DNA from: Streptomyces sp. NRRL WC-3742
GTDB lineage: Bacteria > Actinomycetota > Actinomycetes > Streptomycetales > Streptomycetaceae
Length of the DNA stretch: 64,000 bases
Assembly (NCBI RefSeq): GCF_000720635.1
Contig: NZ_JOCF01000067.1
Span: 13,447 to 77,446 of the forward strand
Reading direction: 5' to 3'
A program made the translations under genes and the position numbers. Below are positions 8,736-16,951 of the stretch, one piece after another. Within the stretch, counting starts at the first letter, position 1; each line of letters starts with the position of its first letter. A model generated the notes under the pieces. It worked only from the letters and a program-made list of their open reading frames with translations, was not told the origin of the DNA and made no database searches.

Positions 8736-9704
8736 ATGGCGACGGTGCTCTTCAGCGGCGGCGACGTACGGGACCTGCACGACGCGGTGGCCGCGGAGTT
8801 CGCGCCGCACAAGCTGCGGGTGCGCCGCGGTGACGGCTCCGGCGGGCGGCTCGTGCGGCACTGGCGCGGCGAGGTGTCGGTGTACGAGCTCGGCTGGGGC
8901 GCGGACGTGGACGTCGTGCCGGGCGAACTGCCCGACCTGTACAGCCTGCAGGTGCCGCTGACCGGGACGGGTCTGGTCACGGTGGACGGCCGCCCGCTCT
9001 CCACCCGGCTGAGCATCGCCGGGCCGGGCCAGCACCTCGCCATGTCCTACGACCGGGGGTGCGTGAACCACGTGCTGCTGATCTCCCGCCAGGTGGTGGA
9101 CGAGGCGGTGACCGCGCGCCGGGGCGAGCCGAGCAGCGCGGCCGTGCGGTTCGACCCGTCGCTGGACCAGGACGGCGACGCGATGGCCGCCTGGCTGGAG
9201 CTCGCCCGCGCGTACGTGCGCGCGACGGGCAGCGGCCTGTTCACCCGTTCACCGCTGGCCGGGCGGCACCACGAGCGGCTGCTCGTCCACGGCCTGCTCG
9301 ACCTCCAGCCGCACGACCTGGTGCGCCCCTCCGCCCTGGGCGCCGCTCCGGCCGCGGCGCCCGCCGCCGTACGCCGGGCCGTCGCCTTCTGCGCCGAGCA
9401 CGCCCACGAGCCGATCATGGTCGCGGACATCGCCCGCGCGGCCCGGGTCAGCGTGTCGAGCCTGCGTCAGGGGTTCCGGACGCACCTGGACACCACGCCC
9501 ATGGCCTACCTGCGCCGCCTGCGCCTGGACCGCGTCCACCACGACCTGCTCGCGGCCGCCCGCGGCGGCACCGAGGAGACGGTGACCCAGATCGCCCTGC
9601 GCTGGGGCTTCACCCACCTGGGCCGCTTCTCCCAGGAGTACCGCCGCGCCTACGGCCGCCTGCCCTCCCAGGTCCGCGGGGGCGCCTCGGGGTCATCGGG
9701 GTAA
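8736..9704 (+). CDS. AraC family transcriptional regulator
   Basis: A 322-residue protein with the two-part layout of the AraC group carrying an AraC_binding_2-type N-terminus. Residues 1-200 form the sensor (VSVYELGWGADVDVVPG, YSLQVPLTGTG, DGRPLSTRLSIAGPGQ). Residues about 215-315 form the double helix-turn-helix, with IMVADIARAARVSVSSLRQG as the first recognition unit and TQIALRWGFTHLGRFSQEYR as the second, which fits the AraC signature closely. Such proteins act as activators of nearby catabolic or stress genes. The neighbours give no clear target and it may act elsewhere on the chromosome. Confidence 0.9.
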   Translation: MATVLFSGGDVRDLHDAVAAEFAPHKLRVRRGDGSGGRLVRHWRGEVSVYELGWGADVDVVPGELPDLYSLQVPLTGTGLVTVDGRPLSTRLSIAGPGQHLAMSYDRGCVNHVLLISRQVVDEAVTARRGEPSSAAVRFDPSLDQDGDAMAAWLELARAYVRATGSGLFTRSPLAGRHHERLLVHGLLDLQPHDLVRPSALGAAPAAAPAAVRRAVAFCAEHAHEPIMVADIARAARVSVSSLRQGFRTHLDTTPMAYLRRLRLDRVHHDLLAAARGGTEETVTQIALRWGFTHLGRFSQEYRRAYGRLPSQVRGGASGSSG

Positions 9705-10200
9705 AGTGCTGCCGATCTTGCGCGTGACCGGCGAAGCACCGGGATGACGGCCAGCAGCAGGCCGGACAGCGGGACGTCCTGGTTGAGGACCGGCCCGTGG
9801 GCGGCGGCGACGAGGATGCCGATGCTCCACCAGGTGCTCGGCTTCGACGAGACGGCCACGGGCCCGGGCATTTTCCCCGTCTACGTCGCGATCGGCGCCC
9901 TGCTGCGGACCCCCGCGCGGCAGCCGGCTCCCGAGAAGGTCGCGGCCCAGGACGCGACCGCCGGCCGAGAGCACGGGGAAATTCGGTTGTCGCGGGTCGC
10001 CGTTTCGATCATGATCGCCCGCATGGACTTTTGATGACTGCCACGTAGTACGCGCCTGTCGCGCGACCCATCGCCCCGGAGCCTGACGACCCGGCCCCGG
10101 GGCGATGTGTCGCGCCCCTCGTGAGCATCCGTCAGAGAGCGGGAGCCGCCGAGCGAGTTCGGCATGCCCTCCTGCTGAGTCCTGAAAGCACCGAACACAC
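9705..10200. other. Gene-poor stretch
   Basis: Nearly 500 bases between the AraC regulator and the DUF1062 gene. Short open frames exist on both strands (for example plus 9744-10034 and a hydrophobic minus frame 9650-9871 that runs antisense into the AraC gene). None has a good ribosome site or recognisable family. A hairpin lies at 10069-10107. Confidence 0.5.
10069..10107. terminator. Hairpin, possible terminator
   Basis: Arms CATCGCCCCGG (10069-10079) and CCGGGGCGATG (10097-10107) pair perfectly over 11 bp around a 17-base loop. There is no T-run. It lies upstream of the gene starting at 10201 and may end leftward or rightward transcripts. Confidence 0.45.
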
Positions 10201-10896
10201 ATGAATACCGACCGCAAGGCCCTGTGGGCCGTGCGTCAGTGCGCCCTGCCCACCGTCATCCGGTCCTGCCCGGACTGTCCCGGCATGCGGCACCGCGCCT
10301 CGGGGAACATCCGCGTCAACGCGAGCGGCAAGCTGCTCGACGTCTGGCTGCTGTTGAGCTGCGCGTCCTGCGACCGCACCTCGAAGGTGCCCGTCCACGA
10401 ACGCGTCCACGTCTCGGCGCTGGACCCGGCCCGACTGGTGGCGTACGAGATCAACAGCCAGGCATCGGTAAGGGAGTTGGTGACGAGCGCGTCGCTCGCG
10501 GCGAAGAACCGCTACCGGCTCGACTGGACCGGGACGTGGGAGCTGGAGACCCGGATGCCGCTGTACGCGCTCGACGACCCGAACCCGCTCTCGGTGCAGG
10601 TGCGCTTCGAGCTGCCCGCGCCGGTCCGGGTGGAGCGGCTGCTCCAGCTCGGTCTCGGCCTGAGCCGGGCCGAGGTCCGCCGTCTGGTCGCGGACGGGCG
10701 GATCCGCCTGCCGCTCGCTCCGGACGCCAAGGCGCACCAGGACTTCGAACTCACCATCCACGGACCCGGTTCCGTCGATGCGGCCAAGCACGCGAAGTCC
10801 CCCGGCGCACCCGTCGCCGAACGCACCGACCTGGCTCGGATCGGGCTGCCGCCCGCACCCGGCCGGGAGCTCCCACGCCGGGCCACGGCGCGATAG
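10201..10896 (+). CDS. DUF1062 domain-containing protein
   Basis: A 231-residue protein whose N-terminal third contains a small zinc-ribbon-like pattern: CPDCPG near residue 22 and CASC near residue 58. The rest matches the actinobacterial DUF1062 family as I recall it, with conserved segments such as LDVWLLLSCASC and a following helical region with SRAEVRRLVADGRI that resembles a small S4-like RNA-binding motif (LGLSRAEVRRLVADGRIRLP). Its role is unknown. A nucleic-acid-linked role is an inference from the S4-like segment only. It is followed by a strong hairpin. Confidence 0.75.
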   Translation: MNTDRKALWAVRQCALPTVIRSCPDCPGMRHRASGNIRVNASGKLLDVWLLLSCASCDRTSKVPVHERVHVSALDPARLVAYEINSQASVRELVTSASLAAKNRYRLDWTGTWELETRMPLYALDDPNPLSVQVRFELPAPVRVERLLQLGLGLSRAEVRRLVADGRIRLPLAPDAKAHQDFELTIHGPGSVDAAKHAKSPGAPVAERTDLARIGLPPAPGRELPRRATAR

Positions 10897-10899
10897 GAG

Positions 10900-10940
10900 C
10901 CGCCCGCTGTCCCCGGTCGTCACGCCGGGGCAGCGGGCGG
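10900..10940 (+). terminator. Rho-independent-like hairpin after the DUF1062 gene
   Basis: A CCGCCCGCTG..CCCCGG arm at 10900-10916 pairs with CCGGGGCAGCGGGCGG at 10925-10940, with one bulged T in the left arm and an eight-base loop. It starts four bases after the stop codon, as expected for a terminator. There is no clear U-tract, which is normal in this kind of genome. Confidence 0.65.
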
Positions 10941-11101
10941 ACTGCACCCAGTTCGGGCCGGTCCTGGCCGTGACGTAGCCCCGGGCCGTAGACGGATCGT
11001 CAACGCGGGCGTCGATCGTACGTCCACGCCCGTCCCCCAGAGTCCTCCTCAGCGCCGCGAAGGACACCGGCGGCACACACCTGAGAGAGGACGGGACGAC
11101 C

Positions 11102-11617
11102 ATGAGGAACCTCGTACGCAAGCGCCACGTGCTGGGCGCGCTGGCGGCGGCCGCGATCGCGATCACCGCGATGCCGGGTACGGCGAGCGCCAACACCAGC
11201 GGCACGGTCAGCGTGGGCGGCACGAGCAAGTGCCTGGACGTGCAGGCGAGCAACTCGGCCAACGGCACCCCGGTGCAGATCTGGGACTGCAACGCCTCGG
11301 GCGCCCAGAACTGGTCGGGCACCGACCAGGCGGACGGGATGGGCATGACCCTCTCCGCGCTCGACAAGTGTCTGGACGTCAGCGGCAGCGGCACCGCGGA
11401 CGGCACCCGGGTCCAGCTGTGGGACTGCAACGGCAGCGGGGCCCAGCGCTGGGTGCGCTACGAGGGCAACGTCCTCATCAACCCGCAGTCCGGCAAGTGC
11501 CTGGACGTCCCCGGCGGCAACTTCTCGAACGGCAACCAGCTGCAGCTCTTCACCTGCAACTACACCGCCTCCCAGCAGTGGTACTTCGCCCCGCCGCGTA
11601 TCCCGCACGCCGGCTGA
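11102..11617 (+). CDS. Secreted ricin B-type (beta-trefoil) lectin
   Basis: A 171-residue protein with a Sec signal peptide (basic start MRNLVRKRH, hydrophobic core, cleavage near ASA-NT at about residue 30). The mature part is one complete ricin B-lectin trefoil with three repeats, each showing the KCLDV start and the Q-x-W end: AQNWSG, AQRWVR and SQQWYF. Six Cys, two per repeat (KCLDV and WDCN or FTCN), should form three disulfides. Such domains bind carbohydrate such as galactose or xylan. Usually they are attached to a hydrolase; here the lectin stands alone, so it may be a soluble binding protein. The GGGACGACC ahead of ATG serves as ribosome site. Confidence 0.9.
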   Translation: MRNLVRKRHVLGALAAAAIAITAMPGTASANTSGTVSVGGTSKCLDVQASNSANGTPVQIWDCNASGAQNWSGTDQADGMGMTLSALDKCLDVSGSGTADGTRVQLWDCNGSGAQRWVRYEGNVLINPQSGKCLDVPGGNFSNGNQLQLFTCNYTASQQWYFAPPRIPHAG

Positions 11618-11789
11618 CACCACCGAGCCGACGCGGCGGCGGCCCGGCACTCCCCCGTCCCGACCGCCCCCGCGTCACCCGGGGCCCGACTTCGCCCACC
11701 CCGCAGGCCGGGGCGCGAAGCCGGGCTCCACCCATGTCCGCACCCGGAAATCGGATGCCCTCCCCGGCCTTCGCCGCCGACAATGGCCC

Positions 11790-12518
11790 ATGCTGATCGA
11801 CCACTGGCCCCTGCTGGGCTTGCGCCTGACCACCCCCCGCCTGGAGCTGCGGCTGCCCGGCGACGAGGAGTTGGCGGCCCTCGCCGACCTCGCGGCGCAG
11901 GGCGTCCACGAGCCGGACCGGATGCCGTTCCTCGTGCCGTGGACGGACCTCCCGCCGGCGGAACGGGCCCAGTCGGTGGTGCGCCACCACTGGCTGCGCC
12001 GGGGGAACTGGTCGCCGCGGGACTGGGCGCTGAACCTGACGGTGTTCGAGGAGGGCCGGGTCGTCGGGCTGCAGACGCTCGCGGCACGGGAGTTCGGCGT
12101 CCTGCGCGAGGTCGAGACAGCCTCCTGGCTCGGGGCGCGGCACCAGGGCCGGGGCATCGGCACGGAGATGCGCGCCGCGGTGCTGCACCTGGCCTTCGAG
12201 GGGCTGGGCGCCCGCGAGGCCCGGTCGGGTGCGCTCGAGGACAACGCCTCCTCCTTCGCTGTGTCCCGCAAGCTCGGCTACCTCCCCGACGGCGTCGAGC
12301 AGCACACCGTCCGCGGCCGTCCGGTGACCAACCGCCGACTCCGACTGCCCCGCGCCCACTGGCAGGCGCACCGCAGCCTCCCCGTCACGGTCGACGGACT
12401 CCCGCCCTGCCTCCCGATGTTCGGCGCCCAGGAGCCCGCCGATCCCTCCACCCCGACGGTCACGACGGTCACGGCGCCCCCGGCGGTCACGGCGCGGGGG
12501 CCGCGTTCACGGCCGTGA
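11790..12518 (+). CDS. GNAT acetyltransferase, RimJ/RimL type
   Basis: A 242-residue protein with the acetyltransferase core in residues 10-180: the LTTPRLELRLP start typical of RimJ/RimL-type N-acetyltransferases, the acetyl-CoA loop GARHQGRGIGTEMR (R/Q-x-x-G-x-G/A motif) and the following EDNASSFAVSRKLGY element. These enzymes move acetyl from acetyl-CoA to an amine, often a protein N-terminus or a small metabolite. The last 50 residues are a Pro/Thr/Val-rich tail with TVTTVT repeats that the family does not need, suggesting the original stop has been lost or extended. Substrate unknown. Confidence 0.85.
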   Translation: MLIDHWPLLGLRLTTPRLELRLPGDEELAALADLAAQGVHEPDRMPFLVPWTDLPPAERAQSVVRHHWLRRGNWSPRDWALNLTVFEEGRVVGLQTLAAREFGVLREVETASWLGARHQGRGIGTEMRAAVLHLAFEGLGAREARSGALEDNASSFAVSRKLGYLPDGVEQHTVRGRPVTNRRLRLPRAHWQAHRSLPVTVDGLPPCLPMFGAQEPADPSTPTVTTVTAPPAVTARGPRSRP

Positions 12519-12594
12519 GGGCGCGGATCGCGGCGCGCAGGTCCTCGGGGGCGACGGCGGAGAGGGTCTCCGTCCTCCCCGCGGCCGTCCGCAC
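12487..12594 (-). CDS. Possible small protein or remnant of an older gene end
   Basis: A 35-residue minus-strand frame starting at GTG 12594 with an AGGGGGAGGG stretch about nine bases upstream. Its sequence ends with LRAAIRALTAVNAAPAP, which looks like the helical C-terminus of a normal protein. It overlaps the unusual tail of the acetyltransferase gene on the other strand. Either it is a small gene or the two ends have collided after deletion of a larger gene. Weak evidence. Confidence 0.25.
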   Translation of the reverse strand: MRTAAGRTETLSAVAPEDLRAAIRALTAVNAAPAP

Positions 12595-12710
12595 CTGAGA
12601 CGCCCTCCCCCTGCGGGGTGAGGCGGGCCGTTCCGGCGGCGGATGCCGGTGGGCGTCGCCGCGCGGGATCGTCGAGGCGTCAACCAGCGCTTCGTCCGCA
12701 GGAGTTCCCG

Positions 12711-13286
12711 ATGACCTCGCACACCCTTCTCGCCCGTCTGCACGGCCGCCCGGCGGCGGGGGTGCCCCGGTGGGCGGTGCGGGCGGCCTGGGCCACCTCG
12801 CTGACGGTGCTGCCGGCCGGGCTGTGGCGCATCCTCGCGGTGGATCTGCGGCTGCCGCTGATGGAGGTGCCGGCGGACGCGCCCGCGCCGCCTGAGTGGT
12901 TCGGGTTCGAGTGGTGGTACGTCATCGGGCTGAGTGCGGTCAGCGAGGCGCTGGCGTTCCTGGCGGTCGGGCTGGTCAGCGAGTGGGGCGAGGTGTGGCC
13001 GCGGTGGATCCCGTGGGCGGGCGGGCGCCGGGTGCCGGTCCTGGCGGCCGTGGTCCCGGCGGGGCTCGGGGCGGCGCTGAACACCCTGCTGTGGCCGTAC
13101 TCGCTGACGATGATCAGTCTCGGCCACCGGATCGACGGCACGGGCCAGACCGGGCTGCACGAGAGCGGCTGGCAGCAGGCGGTCTTCCTCGGGGCGTACT
13201 GGCCGCTGGCCGCCTGGGGCCCGCTGCTGGGGGTCCTGACGGCGCACTACTACCGGCGCCGCCGCGCCCAGGATAACGTTCGCTAA
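12711..13286 (+). CDS. Predicted membrane protein with four helices
   Basis: A 191-residue protein with hydrophobic segments at about residues 25-43, 65-88 (WYVIGLSAVSEALAFLAVGL), 108-133 and 160-182. Conserved-looking aromatic loops include PEWFGFEWWYV. It ends with an Arg-rich cytoplasmic tail. A clear GCAGGAG ribosome site precedes the ATG. It resembles unannotated small integral membrane proteins of streptomycetes; no function can be assigned. The stop lies inside the palindrome at 13276-13293 and the gene converges on the XRE-cupin gene. Confidence 0.7.
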   Translation: MTSHTLLARLHGRPAAGVPRWAVRAAWATSLTVLPAGLWRILAVDLRLPLMEVPADAPAPPEWFGFEWWYVIGLSAVSEALAFLAVGLVSEWGEVWPRWIPWAGGRRVPVLAAVVPAGLGAALNTLLWPYSLTMISLGHRIDGTGQTGLHESGWQQAVFLGAYWPLAAWGPLLGVLTAHYYRRRRAQDNVR

Positions 13287-13293
13287 AGCGAAC
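13276..13293. promoter_or_regulatory. 18-bp palindrome sharing GTTCGCTA with the XRE-gene promoter
   Basis: CGTTCGCTAAAGCGAACG is symmetrical apart from its two central A bases, with eight-base arms. It lies at the 3' ends of two convergent genes and could be a short terminator. However, GTTCGCTATA recurs at 13956-13965, just upstream of the XRE-cupin gene, so the core may instead be the binding site of that regulator. Confidence 0.45.
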
Positions 13294-13303
13294 GATCCGC
13301 CGC

Positions 13304-13930
13304 TCAGTCGAACCCCTCGCCGCCCGCCCCGCACCCGCGCCCGTCCCCCTCCGCCAGGTGCAGCCGCTGCCCGGCTCGGTGCTCGAGCAGCAGCACCGAG
13401 CGGACCGGCTCCCCGCCCAGCGCGGTGTACGCGTGCGGGAGCGCCGCGTCGAAGCCGACATAGTCGCCCGGGCCGAGTTCGAACGCCCGCCCGTCCACCC
13501 GCACGCCCAGCCGCCCGGCCTGGACGACGGTGTGCTCGGTGCCGCTGTGGCCGCCGGAGTCCTGCGGGGTGCCGGTGCGCACCAACTGGTCGTAGACCTC
13601 GAACACCGCCTCCCCGCAATCGATCCGGCGCAGCGGCCGCAGGTCGACCCCCTGTCCGCTGAGCACCTGGGCCTGCGCCGCGCGCACCACCGTGACCTCG
13701 GCGGCCGGCCGGGCCTCGACGAGGTCGGAGATCGGCACGCCGAGCACCCGGGACAGGCAGAGCACCGTCTCCAGGGTGGGGTTGCCGGCGCCGGACTCCA
13801 GCTGGGAGAGCGTCGCCTTGCCGATCCCGGCGCGGCGGGACAGTTCGGAGAGGGAGAGGCCGTGCTGCGCCCGTACCCGTTTGAGGTTGGCGGCGAGGAC
13901 GCCCTTCACCGAGCTCTCGGAGTCGTTCAC
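13304..13930 (-). CDS. XRE-family regulator with C-terminal cupin domain
   Basis: A 208-residue protein. Residues about 8-65 form an XRE helix-turn-helix (LKRVRAQHGLSLSELSRRAG, then KATLSQLESGAGNPTLETV), and the rest is a cupin barrel with the expected pattern around HTVVQAGRLGVRVDG and GPGDYVGFDAALPHAYTA. Such regulators sense a small ligand, often an amino acid or polyamine, in the cupin pocket. GTG 13930 is chosen because AGAGG lies upstream; GTG 13954 would add eight residues. The gene is divergent from the aminopeptidase P gene at 14069, which makes that enzyme a plausible target. Confidence 0.85.
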   Translation of the reverse strand: MNDSESSVKGVLAANLKRVRAQHGLSLSELSRRAGIGKATLSQLESGAGNPTLETVLCLSRVLGVPISDLVEARPAAEVTVVRAAQAQVLSGQGVDLRPLRRIDCGEAVFEVYDQLVRTGTPQDSGGHSGTEHTVVQAGRLGVRVDGRAFELGPGDYVGFDAALPHAYTALGGEPVRSVLLLEHRAGQRLHLAEGDGRGCGAGGEGFD

Positions 13931-14068
13931 GCTCGACCTCTTCTCTCCGGACACTGTTCGCTATACCGTACGGTGCGTCTGCACGCGGCCGTGGCAGGCA
14001 GGTCAGCGTAGCGAAACGCGTCGCGACACCATCCGCTCTCACCACCCGCCCTCGTCAGGAGCCGCAGG

Positions 14069-15511
14069 ATGACCGATCCCACCGCCACTCCGCCCATCAA
14101 GTACCGCAAGAACGGCCTCACCCGCGGCGTGACCGAGGAGCTGGCCGAGAGCATGAAGCACGGCTGGGCCGACACCGAGCGCCACGAACTGGAGCCGATC
14201 CCCCAGGCCGCGCACACGGCCCGCCGCCGCGCCGAGCTGTCGGCCGCGTACCCGGGCGAGCTGCTGGTGGTGCCCTCGGGCAACCCGAAGGTGCGGGCCA
14301 ACGACAGCGACTACGCGTTCCGCCCGTCCTCCGACTACGTCTACCTGACCGGCGACCTCACCCAGGACGCCGTGCTCGTCCTGGAGCCCACGGGCGAGAG
14401 CGGGCACCTCGCCGTCGCCTACCTGCGGGGCCGATCCTCCGTGGACAACGGCGAGTTCTGGCTCGACAACCACGGCGAGCTGTGGGACGGCCGCCGCAAC
14501 AGCCTGACGGAGAACGAGCGTCTCCTGGGCCTGCCCTGCCGCGACGTGCGCACCCTCGCCGCCGACCTGGCCGCCTCCACTGCCCCCGCCCGGGTGCTGC
14601 GCCGCCACGACGCGGGGGTGGAGAGCGCCCTGGAGGGCCGCACGACCGCCGAGCGGGACGCGGAGTTCGAGGTCCACCTGTCCGGACTGCGCCTGGTCAA
14701 GGACGAGTTCGAGATCGCCGAGCTGCGGTTCGCCTGCGAGGCCACCGCCCGGGGCTTCGAGGACGTCGTGCGCGTCCTCGGCACCGACGCCCCGACCCCC
14801 GAGCGCCTGATCGAGGGCACCTTCTTCGTCCGCGCCCGCCTGGAGGGCAACGACATCGGCTACGGCACCATCGCCGCCGCCGGCCCGCACGCCACCACCC
14901 TGCACTGGGTGCGCAACGACGGCCAGGCCCGCCCCGGTGACCTGCTGCTGCTCGACGCGGGCGTGGAGACCAACCGCCTCTACACCGCCGACGTGACCCG
15001 CACCATCCCGGTCAGCGGCCGCTTCGGCGAGCTGCAGCGCAAGGTCTACGACGCCGTGTTCGACGCCCAGGAGGCGGGCATCGCGGCCGTACGGCCCGGT
15101 GCCGACTTCCGCGACTTCCACCACGCCGCCCAGCGCCGCCTTGCCGAACACCTCACCTCCTGGGGCCTGTTCGGCGACCTGAGCGCCGACAAGGTGTACG
15201 AGCTCGGCCTCCACCGCCGCTTCACCCTCGCCGGCACCGGCCACATGCTCGGCCTGGACGTCCACGACTGCGCGCACTCCCGCACGGAGGAGCACGTCGA
15301 CGGGCCGCTCAAGGCGGGCATGGTCCTCACCGTCGAGCCGGGGATCTACTTCCAGGAGAACGACCTGACCGTCCCCGAGGAGTACCGGGGCATCGGCGTA
15401 CGCATCGAGGACGACATCCTCGTCACCGAGGACGGCAACGAGAACCTCTCCGCGGGCCTGCCCCGGCGCTCGGACGAGGTCGAAGCCTGGATGGCCGGGC
15501 TCCGCGGCTAG
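14069..15511 (+). CDS. pepP: Xaa-Pro aminopeptidase (aminopeptidase P)
   Basis: A 480-residue cytoplasmic metallopeptidase that removes an N-terminal residue followed by proline. The N-terminal domain (residues about 50-190) has the pattern FRPSSDYVYLTG seen in aminopeptidase P. The pita-bread catalytic domain shows the metal ligands in order: the first Asp in LLLLDAGVE, the second in YTADVTRTIPV, the His in GTGHMLGLDVHD, the Glu in LTVEPGIYF and the last Glu in GVRIEDDILV. The first 45 residues contain a long charged helix. AGGAGCCGCAGG precedes the ATG. Length and motifs agree with streptomycete PepP. Confidence 0.95.
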   Translation: MTDPTATPPIKYRKNGLTRGVTEELAESMKHGWADTERHELEPIPQAAHTARRRAELSAAYPGELLVVPSGNPKVRANDSDYAFRPSSDYVYLTGDLTQDAVLVLEPTGESGHLAVAYLRGRSSVDNGEFWLDNHGELWDGRRNSLTENERLLGLPCRDVRTLAADLAASTAPARVLRRHDAGVESALEGRTTAERDAEFEVHLSGLRLVKDEFEIAELRFACEATARGFEDVVRVLGTDAPTPERLIEGTFFVRARLEGNDIGYGTIAAAGPHATTLHWVRNDGQARPGDLLLLDAGVETNRLYTADVTRTIPVSGRFGELQRKVYDAVFDAQEAGIAAVRPGADFRDFHHAAQRRLAEHLTSWGLFGDLSADKVYELGLHRRFTLAGTGHMLGLDVHDCAHSRTEEHVDGPLKAGMVLTVEPGIYFQENDLTVPEEYRGIGVRIEDDILVTEDGNENLSAGLPRRSDEVEAWMAGLRG

Positions 15512-15554
15512 GCACCGTCCGGGCCTGGGCGGTGAACGGCTGGGCGGTCAGCGG

Positions 15555-15992
15555 CTAGGCGGTCAGCGGCTTGACCCAGCGGCTCCACCGGGCCTCCGGC
15601 CGGTAGCCGGCGGCCTTCCAGGTGCGGTGGCCGAGTTCGTTGTCGTCCAGCACCATCGCGTCGATCCGGCGGCCGCCGAGGGCGGTGAAACGTTCCTCGG
15701 CGGCCTCGAGCAGCGCGGCGCCGATGCCCCGGCGGCGGTGGCCGGGGTCGACGGCGAGGCGGTAGAGGTGGCAGCGCCAGCCGTCCCAGCCGGCGATGAC
15801 CGTGCCGATCGGGCGGCCCGGGTCGTCCGCCGGGGCGGCGACGATCAGGCACTCCGGGTCGCGGGCGAGCAGGGCGGCCACGCCCGCCTCGTCGTCGGTG
15901 ATGCTCGTGCCCTTGGCGGCGCGCGCCCAGAGGGCGAGCAGCGCGGGGATCTCGTCGGGGGTGGCGGGGCGCAGAACGATCTCGGAGGTCAT
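15555..15992 (-). CDS. GNAT acetyltransferase
   Basis: A 145-residue single-domain acetyltransferase. It begins IVLRPATPDEIPALLALW and has the acetyl-CoA signature LAVDPGHRRRGIGAALLEAA at about residues 83-102, followed by the DNELGHRTWKAAGY element near the C-terminus. The length equals a minimal GNAT fold. The family acetylates small amines or protein N-termini; nothing in the sequence points to the substrate. It is transcribed towards the aminopeptidase P gene and sits just downstream of a methyltransferase gene in the same direction, 57 bases apart, so the two may be one unit. Confidence 0.9.
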   Translation of the reverse strand: MTSEIVLRPATPDEIPALLALWARAAKGTSITDDEAGVAALLARDPECLIVAAPADDPGRPIGTVIAGWDGWRCHLYRLAVDPGHRRRGIGAALLEAAEERFTALGGRRIDAMVLDDNELGHRTWKAAGYRPEARWSRWVKPLTA

Positions 15993-16048
15993 GTCGGCCT
16001 GTTCTAACAGGCCGCCCGCCCTGCCCGCCTCTGAATTCCGGTGAGCGG

Positions 16049-16711
16049 TCACCCCAGGCGCCACACCGTGGTTGTCTTCACCTCGGTGTCCTCCAGGTCC
16101 GCGACCACCGGCACCTGGTACGCCGCGACGGCGGTGAACCGCTCGCGCGGCAGGTACGCCCGCCCCGGGTCGCCGACGATGACGGTGGCGCCGCGCGCGA
16201 CGGCCCGCTCCAGGAACGGCAGGAAGCGGGCGGCCATGGCCCGTTCGTAGAAGACGTCCCCGGCGAGCACCACCTCGGCGGGAGCGCCGTCGCCGTCGAC
16301 GAGGTCGACGAGCGACGCGTCCACCCGCACCCCGTTGGCCCGGGCGTTGAGCCCGATCGAGGCGACGGCGTAGGCGTCGATCTCGGCGGCGCTCACCTCC
16401 CTCGCCCCGCGCAGCGCGGCGGCGATCCCGACCAGTCCGGAACCGGCGGCGATGTCCAACACCGCCCGCCCGTCGACGAGTTCGGGATGGTCCAGCACGT
16501 ACCGCGCGACGGCGACCCCGCCCGCCCAGGCGAACGCCCAGAACGGCGGGGCCAGTCCGGCCTCCCCGCGCTGCCGCTCGGTGGTCTCCCACAGGGCGAT
16601 GGCGTCCTCGGCCATGTGCAGGCTGATCTCGGGGACGAACGGGACGGGCTTCAGCTCGGTCGCGCTCCGGATGAAGTCGAGATCGGAGAGGGTTCGCAGC
16701 TCACTCGGCAT
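16049..16711 (-). CDS. Class I SAM-dependent methyltransferase
   Basis: A 220-residue protein with a Rossmann-like methyltransferase core. Motif I is VLDIAAGSGLVGIAAALRG at about residues 88-106, the acidic residue of motif II follows in VSAAEIDAYA, and a later motif lies around VVLAGDVFYE. The pattern LAPPFWAFAWAGG before motif I, in which a Trp-rich loop precedes the core, is typical of the ETFB-lysine or nicotinamide-methyltransferase-like branch, whose bacterial members modify proteins or small amines. The exact substrate cannot be read. Confidence 0.8.
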   Translation of the reverse strand: MPSELRTLSDLDFIRSATELKPVPFVPEISLHMAEDAIALWETTERQRGEAGLAPPFWAFAWAGGVAVARYVLDHPELVDGRAVLDIAAGSGLVGIAAALRGAREVSAAEIDAYAVASIGLNARANGVRVDASLVDLVDGDGAPAEVVLAGDVFYERAMAARFLPFLERAVARGATVIVGDPGRAYLPRERFTAVAAYQVPVVADLEDTEVKTTTVWRLG

Positions 16712-16784
16712 GCCCGCAGCATAGGGCCCGTACGGAGGTGCCCGCGCACGCTGCGTGGCCGGGCGCCCACCGGACGGGGGGCGG

Positions 16785-16850
16785 CTCGGGAGCGACCCGG
16801 GAGCGACCCGAGGGCGGCCCGGAAGCAGCCCGGGGGCGGCCCGGGGTGGA
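16785..16850. repeat. Six tandem 11-bp units
   Basis: The spacer between the methyltransferase and PaaK genes holds six consecutive 11-base units of the form CCCGGGAGCGA with one to four changes each (CTCGGGAGCGA, CCCGGGAGCGA, CCCGAGGGCGG and so on). It is noncoding and looks like a small minisatellite grown by slippage. Confidence 0.7.
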
Positions 16851-16951
16851 CGTCACCGCCATCGAGCGTCTACATTGCTGTAGTCGCCGGAGGCGCACGA
16901 ATCCACCCCCCGGACAGCCGTCCGCCTCCGGCGCCCGACCACCCGACGGGC

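Noticed and set aside
9650..9871. A hydrophobic minus-strand frame that might be a small membrane protein
   Set aside because: It overlaps the AraC gene end in antisense and shows no ribosome site or conserved motif.
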